Assembly (NCBI GenBank): GCA_002294665.1
Contig: DBFQ01000066.1
Span: 1 to 6,954 of the forward strand
DNA length: 6,954 nucleotides
Source: Candidatus Aminicenantes bacterium UBA876
GTDB taxonomy: Bacteria > Acidobacteriota > Aminicenantia > UBA2199
Reading direction: 5' to 3'
Shown here piece after piece: positions 1-6,954 of this stretch. Below the pieces are notes generated by a model. That model was not told the origin of the DNA. It was given only the letters and a program-made list of their open reading frames with translations, and searched no databases. The position numbers and the translations under genes are program-made. Positions within the stretch are counted from its first letter, which is position 1. Every line of letters begins with the position of its first letter.

Positions 1-6
1 GGAATC

Positions 7-29
7 AGTCGAAAGTCTAAAGTCGAAAG
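7..29 (+). repeat. 23-bp dispersed repeat built from AGTCGAA/AGTCTAA units, copy 1
   Basis: The element reads AGTCGAAAGTCTAA followed by AGTCGAAAG and is identical at 2486-2508, about 2.5 kb away. It is made of near-identical 7-8-bp units and has no credible coding role. Confidence 0.8.
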
Positions 30-88
30 TAAAAACAACTCCCCAAAAAACATCTTAACTGGTGGTAACAACAGGAAAATGAGTAGAT

Positions 89-114
89 GTAGGGGCAACC
101 CCCTGTGGTTGCCC
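89..114 (+). repeat. GTAG-headed hairpin repeat R1 (26-nt type)
   Basis: GTAG is followed by a perfect 8-bp stem, GGGCAACC (93-100) with GGTTGCCC (107-114), closing a CCCTGT loop. This is the best-preserved of four copies sharing one 26-nt frame. The tetranucleotide beside a hairpin resembles REP elements of E. coli, whose GTAG is recognised by RAYT transposases; family membership here is inferred. Confidence 0.8.
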
Positions 115-178
115 AATCACATTTCAGGGTTGCCTGAAAATGCCATGGGCATCTTTATTGCAGGTGTGGATATAATCC

Positions 179-204
179 GGGCTGCCACGGGGGACCGTCC
201 CTAC
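179..204 (-). repeat. GTAG-headed hairpin repeat R2 (26-nt type, degenerate)
   Basis: The minus strand begins GTAGGGACGGTC, has a CCCCGT loop and ends GGCAGCCC. It follows the same 26-nt frame as R1 with two stem mismatches and one G-T pair. It lies 22 bp past the stop codon of the Cys-repeat peptide, and no T-run follows, so a terminator role is doubtful. Confidence 0.65.
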
Positions 205-226
205 GATTTAACCAAGGAGATTCAGG

Positions 227-457
227 CTATATTACTCCGGAGCCGGCGTTGCACTGATTGGCCACATTGCCCCCTTCCAGGCAGTTGATATCCGCGGCGC
301 CACCCGCGTTGCAATTGTTGCCGGCATTGCTGCCCACTCTGCAATTTCCCGCCAGGAAGGTGGAACCCGGGTTGCAGGCACCCTGGGCGACTCCGGACAA
401 TGATACCGATTTCGGTTTCTCATAAGGCAACTTGCTTGCCTTTGATTCCTTTGCCAT
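227..457 (-). CDS. Small Cys-repeat peptide, candidate RiPP precursor (76 aa)
   Basis: A 76-residue peptide that I do not recognise as a named family. Residues 1-27 are lysine-rich and leader-like (MAKESKASKLPYEKPKSVSL, then SGVAQGA). Residues 28-76 are an array with Cys at 28, 39, 49, 59 and 69. Units fit C-x-x-G-[SG]-x4-[NQ]: CNPGSTFLAGN, CRVGSNAGNN, CNAGGAADIN, CLEGGNVANQ, CNAGSGVI. The invariant Gly uses GGT, GGC, GGT, GGG and GGC, and the two CNAG units differ at both Ala and Gly third positions, which argues for selection on protein rather than a simple DNA repeat. A charged leader followed by a regular Cys/Gly/Asn core is typical of RiPP precursors such as thioether peptides matured by radical SAM enzymes. 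No such enzyme lies in the window, so the function is inference. ATG 457 is preferred over an in-frame TTG at 490 because a candidate promoter at 502-529 would start transcription near 495. The ribosome site is weak. A secreted Cys-rich structural peptide is the alternative. Confidence 0.72.
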   Translation of the reverse strand: MAKESKASKLPYEKPKSVSLSGVAQGACNPGSTFLAGNCRVGSNAGNNCNAGGAADINCLEGGNVANQCNAGSGVI

Positions 458-501
458 TCTGCACCCGTTACAAATTTGAGATAAGGTCAATCTTAGTTAC
501 T

Positions 502-529
502 AATATATACCGCTATACAGGATTTTCAA
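502..529 (-). promoter_or_regulatory. Candidate sigma70-type promoter for the Cys-repeat peptide
   Basis: On the minus strand, TTGAAA (529-524) and TATATT (507-502) are separated by 16 bp; each matches its consensus hexamer at five of six positions or close to it. Transcription would start near 495 and give a leader of roughly 38 nt before ATG 457. The surrounding sequence is AT-rich, so chance matches are possible. Confidence 0.4.
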
Positions 530-569
530 TATTTTGAAAAAAGTTGAGAGAGTTGAGGGCAGAAAAACA

Positions 570-597
570 GTAGGGGCGAAAAATTTTTCGCCCCTAC
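570..597. repeat. Perfect 28-bp palindrome P28, copy 1
   Basis: Two 14-bp arms, GTAGGGGCGAAAAA and its exact complement, meet without a spacer and carry GTAG at both ends. It is identical to the copy at 2859-2886. On the minus strand it is followed by TGTTTTT, so it could also work as an intrinsic terminator of transcripts arriving from the M48 gene. Confidence 0.9.
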
Positions 598-614
598 GCT
601 GGCCATTTTTCCAA

Positions 615-650
615 TTCCTTGTGTTCCTTGTGTTCCTTGTGTTCCGTGGT
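615..650. repeat. 9-bp tandem repeat TTCCTTGTG, three units plus a variant
   Basis: Three perfect units (615-623, 624-632, 633-641) are followed by the variant TTCCGTGGT. The end, TTCCGTGGTTT, recurs inverted at 2797-2807. The period is a multiple of three, so it leaves reading frames open and produces a false NTR-repeat peptide on the minus strand. Confidence 0.85.
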
Positions 651-664
651 TTTAATTTCTTCCC

Positions 665-690
665 GGGCAGGCACGGGGACCTGCCCCTAC
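665..690 (-). repeat. GTAG-headed hairpin repeat R4 (26-nt type)
   Basis: The minus strand begins GTAGGGGCAGGT, has a CCCCGT loop and ends GCCTGCCC. Seven stem pairs are Watson-Crick and one is T-G. The stem differs from R1 at several positions, yet pairing is kept by matching changes on the other arm. Confidence 0.78.
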
Positions 691-742
691 GCCTAATTTG
701 AGATTTCCTGTCACCTGTCACCTTCTTTCCTGTCACCGATTC

Positions 743-775
743 TTGAATTTGTTTTGGATTTCGAATTTGGGATTT
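743..775 (-). repeat. 33-bp dispersed repeat, inverted partner of 2723-2755
   Basis: The reverse complement starts AAATCCCAAATTCGAAATCC and matches 2723-2755 at 32 of 33 positions (one A/G difference). No coding potential is apparent; it is part of a composite block that recurs inverted on the other side of the M48 gene. Confidence 0.85.
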
Positions 776-799
776 GAATGAAGGTGACAAGAGGCAGGT

Positions 800-825
800 G
801 TAGGGGAGGCCCCCCGTGGCCACTC
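800..825 (+). repeat. GTAG-headed hairpin repeat R5 (26-nt type, degenerate)
   Basis: GTAGGGGAGGCC is followed by the CCCCGT loop and GGCCACTC. The inner four stem pairs are intact, an A-A mismatch follows and the outer pairs are partly G-T. It reads as a decayed member of the R1/R2/R4 family. Confidence 0.62.
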
Positions 826-872
826 TGGGCGAGAGGCGATGGACAAGTAGCATGAGAGACAAGGCAACAGGG

Positions 873-899
873 GTACCGGTGGGTTTTCACCCGCCCTAC
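873..899 (-). repeat. GTAG-headed hairpin repeat R6
   Basis: The minus strand starts GTAGGGCGGGTG and continues AAAACCCACC then GGTAC. GGCGGG pairs with CCCACC (one G-T) around a TGAAAA loop. It begins 18 bp downstream of the M48 stop codon. The stem sequence is unrelated to the 26-nt type; only the GTAGGG head is shared. It may help terminate or stabilise the M48 transcript. Confidence 0.6.
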
Positions 900-916
900 T
901 TTTCACTTTTCTCTTT

Positions 917-2368
917 TCACTTTATTACTTTTACCAGTTGGCCGGCGGAAAGCTGGGTGTCGGCTTTCATCAGGTTCAACAGCAGCACTTCCTTGTGGAG
1001 TTGCGAGGGAATGTTGTGGGCGGAAAGGAAGCGCCCCATGGTCATGGGGGCGTTGGCTTTCACAACCTGAACGTGAACCGGGCGGCGCTTGAGGTGGTTG
1101 GGGTCGTTGAGGTCGCGGAAGGTGCGGATCGGGGTCACAATGCCGGCGTTGTAGGTCTGGAAGGCGTTGCGCTGGGTCAGGCCGATGAAGGTGTACACCA
1201 TGCCGTTTTTCTGGATGCAGGACATGCGGCCGCGCATGGGCACACTGGTGTTGTCCTGGGTGACGGCGCTGTCAAAGATGATGTGGTGGGCGGAGAGGGC
1301 ATTGACCGCGGCGCTGCCCTGGTCGAGGATCCGGGGGTTTTGCAGGACCTGTTGCAGGCGGGATTGGGCATATTGATCCAGTGACGCCTGGGCTTTTTCC
1401 ACGCGCAGCAGAATCACCGCGTTGCCGTTGGCTTCCGCCAGCGCGACCTGGGCCGGGGTGTTCTGCACCTTCCAGCCCGCGGGAATATTGAATGCGAAGC
1501 GCATCTGCGGGTGGTAGAAGGCGTTGCCCTCGACATATCCCTGCAGGGGGTTGTTGCCGTAAACCAGGCCATTGACGCGTTGCAGGTAATCGTTGCGCGC
1601 CACTTTAAGGTTTTCATCACCTGGCTGGAGCATTTCCTGCACCTCTTCGATGCGCCGGGAAGTCAGCGGGTGGGTGGAAAGGAAGTTCGGGATGCTGGAG
1701 CCGCCGTGATCAGCCGTCAATTGCTGCAGTGAGTTAAAGAAGGTCACCATGGCGCCCGGAAGGTAGCGGCTGCCGCGGGCGTATTGAATGCCCAGTGAAT
1801 CGGCCTGGTATTCGTCGCTGCGGCTGAATTTCAGAAACAGCAGGTTTCCGGCCAGGCCGGCCAGGGGCGCCCAGCGCCGCACTTCCTTGCTGAGCACGCT
1901 GCCCACGACCAGGCCCAGGTTGAAAATCATCTGGCGGCTCATGGAGCGGGCCGAATGGCGCGCGTTCACGTGCCCCAATTCGTGGCCCAGGACCACGGCC
2001 AGCTCGGCTTCGCTGTTCATCATGGCCATCAGGCCGCGGGTGATGTAAATGTATCCTCCGGGCGCGGCGAAGGCGTTGGGTACCGGGGTATCCAGCACGG
2101 CGAAGTGGTATTTGAGTTCCTTACGGTGGGTATGCGGGGTCAGGCTCTCACCCACACGGCGTACGTACTGGGTCAGTTTCGGGTCGTCGTAGAGGCCGTA
2201 TTGCATGCGGATGGACTGGTCGGTCTGTTTGCCCAGTTCGATTTCCTGGGCTTCGGAGATCAGCATGATCTCTTTTTTCCCGGTGACCGGGTTGACGGCG
2301 CAACTCATGGCCGTCAACAGCACCGCGACGGCCAGGAACCAGAAAATAATCTGACGGTTTACGCGCAT
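917..2368 (-). CDS. M48-family zinc metalloprotease, probable lipoprotein (483 aa)
   Basis: A secreted M48 peptidase of the kind that includes BepA and LoiP, which degrade or refold misassembled envelope proteins. The N-terminus is a signal peptide (basic MRVNR, hydrophobic 7-20) ending in TAMSC, so Cys23 is a plausible lipidation site, although Met at -2 makes the lipobox imperfect. The mature start AVNPVTGKKEIMLISEAQEIELG is typical of the family. The zinc site is HELGH at 129-133 with Glu186 in SDEYQAD as the probable third ligand; STHPLTSRRIEE at 231-242 is another family motif. The catalytic domain ends near 270. A region at about 278-420 (FYHPQMRFAFNIPAGWKVQN onward) and a tail at about 435-483 ending in LSAGQLVKVIK form a C-terminal extension I cannot name. 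The ATG has a strong GGAGG 6 nt upstream (2375-2379). It lies on the same strand as the RND pair but 514 bp beyond it, so co-transcription is doubtful. Attachment to the outer membrane is inferred. Confidence 0.93.
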   Translation of the reverse strand: MRVNRQIIFWFLAVAVLLTAMSCAVNPVTGKKEIMLISEAQEIELGKQTDQSIRMQYGLYDDPKLTQYVRRVGESLTPHTHRKELKYHFAVLDTPVPNAFAAPGGYIYITRGLMAMMNSEAELAVVLGHELGHVNARHSARSMSRQMIFNLGLVVGSVLSKEVRRWAPLAGLAGNLLFLKFSRSDEYQADSLGIQYARGSRYLPGAMVTFFNSLQQLTADHGGSSIPNFLSTHPLTSRRIEEVQEMLQPGDENLKVARNDYLQRVNGLVYGNNPLQGYVEGNAFYHPQMRFAFNIPAGWKVQNTPAQVALAEANGNAVILLRVEKAQASLDQYAQSRLQQVLQNPRILDQGSAAVNALSAHHIIFDSAVTQDNTSVPMRGRMSCIQKNGMVYTFIGLTQRNAFQTYNAGIVTPIRTFRDLNDPNHLKRRPVHVQVVKANAPMTMGRFLSAHNIPSQLHKEVLLLNLMKADTQLSAGQLVKVIK

Positions 2369-2374
2369 GGCTTA

Positions 2375-2380
2375 CCTCCA
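2375..2380 (-). promoter_or_regulatory. Strong ribosome binding site of the M48 gene
   Basis: The minus strand reads TGGAGG, then TAAGCC, then ATG. The GGAGG core with 6-nt spacing fixes the start at 2368. Just upstream, CCTCC mirrors it (2381-2385), making an 11-bp CCTCC-T-GGAGG palindrome. The 1-nt loop is too tight for a simple hairpin in RNA. Confidence 0.7.
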
Positions 2381-2408
2381 GGAGGATTATAAGGAAAAAA
2401 GTTGGAAA

Positions 2409-2432
2409 GTTGAAGAGTTGAAGAGTTGAAGA
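2409..2432. repeat. 8-bp tandem repeat GTTGAAGA, three units
   Basis: Three perfect copies sit 40 to 65 bp upstream of the M48 start. A looser relative (GTTGAGAGAGTTGAGGG) lies at 543-559, upstream of the peptide promoter and in the same orientation. Both are flanked by a run of A bases on the window-left side. Confidence 0.8.
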
Positions 2433-2477
2433 GGCAGGAAGTTAAAAAAGTGGGCAGGGGGAGGAAGGAGGAGCTCT

Positions 2478-2508
2478 AAGTCGAAAGTCGAAAGTCTAAA
2501 GTCGAAAG
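2478..2508 (+). repeat. AGTCGAA-type tandem repeat, copy 2 with an extra unit
   Basis: This is the same 23-bp element as at 7-29, with one further AGTCGAA unit in front, so copy number varies between loci. It lies about 110 bp upstream of the M48 start on the non-coding side. Confidence 0.78.
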
Positions 2509-2663
2509 AAAATACCGGTGATGGTACGTGGGAGCGCTTGTGATGAGGGATCTTCAAGATCGGTGATGGAGAGAAAGGGTACAAGTGATGAGGATATCCT
2601 ATTGAGTAGTTTTCCCGCTAAAGTCTTCTAGGAATCGTTGCTCTTTTCGTTGGATTCCTTTGC

Positions 2664-2690
2664 GTAGGTGCGGTTCGCGAACCGCCCTGT
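2664..2690 (+). repeat. GTAG-headed palindromic repeat R7
   Basis: GTAGGT leads into a perfect 16-bp palindrome, GCGGTTCG-CGAACCGC (2670-2685), followed by CCTGT. It looks like a slightly decayed palindrome of the same design as P28 (head, arm, arm, inverted head) with a different arm sequence. A second GTAG at 2689 begins the adjoining 7-bp tandem repeat. Confidence 0.65.
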
Positions 2691-2716
2691 AGAACGTAGA
2701 AGGTAGAAGGTAGAAA
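2689..2716. repeat. 7-bp tandem repeat GTAGAAG, four units
   Basis: The units are GTAGAAC, GTAGAAG, GTAGAAG and GTAGAAA. The array abuts the R7 palindrome and ends 7 bp before the 33-bp dispersed repeat. Confidence 0.8.
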
Positions 2717-2722
2717 AATACG

Positions 2723-2755
2723 AAATCCCAAATTCGAAATCCGAAACAAATTCAA
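2723..2755 (+). repeat. 33-bp dispersed repeat, partner of 743-775
   Basis: This is the forward copy of the element at 743-775, with a single difference. It runs directly into a 13-bp direct repeat, TTCAAAATTCAAA, at 2751-2763 and 2766-2778. Confidence 0.85.
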
Positions 2756-2855
2756 AATTCAAATGTTCAAAATTCAAAACAAAAGCAATACAAGAGAAAC
2801 CACGGAATACACGGAACACGCAGAAGGGAATAAGGTGTCAGATGGCAGGAAAACA

Positions 2856-5943
<3,088 letters not shown>

Positions 5944-5951
<8 letters not shown>

Positions 5952-6954
5952 GAGAATCGCCCTTGCGCCTGCGGCGATTTTGCCTGATGTTTTCAAGAAT
6001 TTCGTAGCTGACCGGAATCAGGATCAGGGTCAGGAAGGTGGTAAACAACAGGCCGCCGATCACTACCAGTGCCAGCGGGCGCTGCAGTTCCGAGCCGGGA
6101 GAAGAGATCACGGCCATGGGAATCAGGCCGAAGATGGTGGTGAAGGTGGTCATGAGAATGGGGCGCAAGCGCACGCGTGATGCTTCCAGGATCGCTTCTC
6201 GCACCGGCATCCCTTTGTCACGCAACTGGTTGGAGTATTCCACCTTGACGATCGCGTCGTTGACGCCGATACCCACCAGCACGAGGATGCCGATTCCGGA
6301 AATGATGTTGATGGTGTTTGCCGTGAGCAATAGAAACAGGAACGCGCCCAGCAGGCCCATGGGCACGGTGAGCATGATGATCAACGGCTGGGCCAGGTTC
6401 TCGAACTTGGCGGCCATGATCATGTAGACCAGGATGATGGCCAGCAGAATCGCCTGCTGCAGGGAATCAAAGGCTTTGCGCCGTTCCTCTTCTTCGCCGG
6501 AAAACGCGTAGCGCGTGTTCATGGGCATTTCGACGTCCAGCATCGCGGTTTCCGCTTCGGCGATCACCGATTCCAGGTCCCGGTCCTTCACGTCGCCCGA
6601 GATTTTGAAAAAGCGCTCCTGGGCTTCGCGCGAGATCTCCTTGATCGAGGGGGTCTCTTTGATTTCGACCAGGTCGCGCAGGTAATGGGTGCGGCCCTGG
6701 TGGGGAATGGGCAGCGACAGCATACGTTCCAGTTCCATGGTTCCGTCCACGGGTACGCGCACAAAGATGTCGTAGCTTTTCTGGATCTTTTTCAGGGTGC
6801 CGGCCTTCTGCCCGCGTACGGCCTGGCGGATAAAAGCCGAAACATCTCGCCGGGTGATGCCGAGCTGGTCGAGCAATTCCTGGCGGAATGCGATGGTGAG
6901 CATGGGTTTGCCTTCGGCGGTTGCGGCTTTGATGTCGACCAGCCCGGGGATTGC
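5944..6954 (-). CDS. RND efflux permease, C-terminal 336 residues (5' end outside window)
   Basis: This is the C-terminal part of an inner-membrane resistance-nodulation-division permease, which uses proton flux to drive export with a periplasmic adaptor and an outer-membrane channel. The reading frame is open to the window edge, so the 5' end is missing; an internal ATG at 6903 is not the start because 17 further codons in frame (beginning AIPGLVDIK) fit the periplasmic porter domain. The visible part holds the end of that domain, then five hydrophobic segments fitting TM8 to TM12. TM10 reads GIGVNDAIVKVEYSNQLR, so Asn stands where AcrB has Lys940 and Asp where it has Asn941. It is followed by the conserved RPILMTTFTTIFGLIPMA and GSELQRPLALVVIGGL stretches. 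The protein ends in a basic tail (RQNRRRRKGDSHA) and a TAA stop. The stop overlaps the next RND gene by 8 bp. The family is certain; the substrate (drug, metal or lipid) is not readable. Confidence 0.95.

Larger units (their letters stand above)
491..916. other. Gene-free spacer between the M48 gene and the peptide gene
   Basis: From right to left it holds R6, R5, the 33-bp dispersed repeat, three TGTCACC motifs (709-737), R4, the 9-bp tandem array, P28 copy 1 and the candidate peptide promoter. A 120-codon open frame crosses it, but its translation is made of repeat sequence and it is not a gene. I see no tRNA or structured-RNA signature. Confidence 0.75.

Noticed and set aside
79..288. 69-codon plus-strand frame
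   Set aside because: It starts in the R1 hairpin and runs antisense into the Cys-repeat array; no ribosome site or domain is apparent.
457..490. In-frame TTG at 490 as the start of the Cys-repeat peptide, adding CNGC
   Set aside because: It would sit only a few bases from the predicted transcription start, and ATG 457 gives a conventional Lys-rich leader. Homologue alignment could reverse this.
500..862. 120-codon open frame on the minus strand
   Set aside because: Its translation consists of the repeat elements (NTRNTRNTRN from the 9-bp array, GEKFFAPT from P28) and it spans the candidate peptide promoter.
1..904. CRISPR array
   Set aside because: The recurring hairpins are on both strands, irregularly spaced and have no uniform spacers.
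938..1384. Long antisense open frames opposite the M48 and RND genes (also 1955-2392, 3759-4328)
   Set aside because: They mirror well-supported conserved proteins, have biased composition (His/Val/Gly-rich), and carry no independent start signals or motifs.
2386..2391. TATAAT on the minus strand just before the M48 ribosome site
   Set aside because: It is a perfect -10 hexamer, but transcription would begin inside the GGAGG sequence and no good -35 lies 16-18 bp upstream, so I do not call it a promoter.
2628..2668. Possible remnant of a second precursor gene: minus-strand frame reading AKESNEKSNDS
   Set aside because: Only AKES and 11 bp of DNA (GCAAAGGAATC) match the peptide's start, there is no ATG and no Cys array; chance similarity is sufficient.
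2387..2819. Short minus-strand open frames in the second spacer
   Set aside because: They translate tandem and dispersed repeats (FDFRLSTFD, LQLFNSSTFQLF, FEHLNFEFV) and lack ribosome sites.

Overview
The window reads as a stretch of bacterial chromosome from a diderm (Gram-negative-type) organism. It has two RND-family inner-membrane efflux permeases, a lipoprotein-type M48 metalloprotease and a small cysteine-repeat peptide, all on the minus strand. The spacers are packed with short dispersed and tandem repeats. I associate this spacer style, and short 'KPYEKP'-type peptides, with uncultured lineages such as Aminicenantes or other Acidobacteriota relatives. That placement is a recollection-based guess, not something the sequence proves.

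Layout in the direction of transcription (right to left): (1) 6954-5944 is the C-terminal third of an RND permease that continues beyond the right edge. (2) 5951-2883 is a complete second RND permease of 1022 residues whose start overlaps the first gene by 8 bp, so the two are almost certainly co-transcribed and may form a two-permease pump. (3) 2882-2369 is a repeat-filled spacer. (4) 2368-917 is a secreted, probably lipid-anchored M48 zinc protease. (5) 916-491 is a second repeat-filled spacer ending in a plausible promoter. (6) 457-227 is a 76-residue peptide with a charged N-terminal half and a C-terminal array of cysteine-led decapeptides, which looks like the precursor of a ribosomally made, modified peptide (RiPP). 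(7) 226-1 is non-coding and carries two more hairpin repeats.

The most interesting items are the peptide and the repeats. The peptide has five Cys spaced 11, 10, 10 and 10 residues apart, each followed by Gly at +3, with four of the five preceded by Asn or Gln. The spacers hold eight GTAG-headed palindromes. Four share a 26-nt frame with a conserved CCCYGT loop and covarying stem bases. Two are identical perfect 28-bp palindromes, one of which supplies the stop codon of the second RND gene. The spacers on either side of the protease gene also carry the same set of elements in opposite orientation, including a 33-bp element matching at 32 of 33 positions.

The RND pair probably exports a toxic compound or metal across the envelope with an adaptor and an outer-membrane channel that are not visible here. 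The M48 protein would act in periplasmic or outer-membrane protein quality control. Nothing in the window shows that the peptide is modified or exported by its neighbours; any modifying enzyme would have to lie beyond the left edge or elsewhere.
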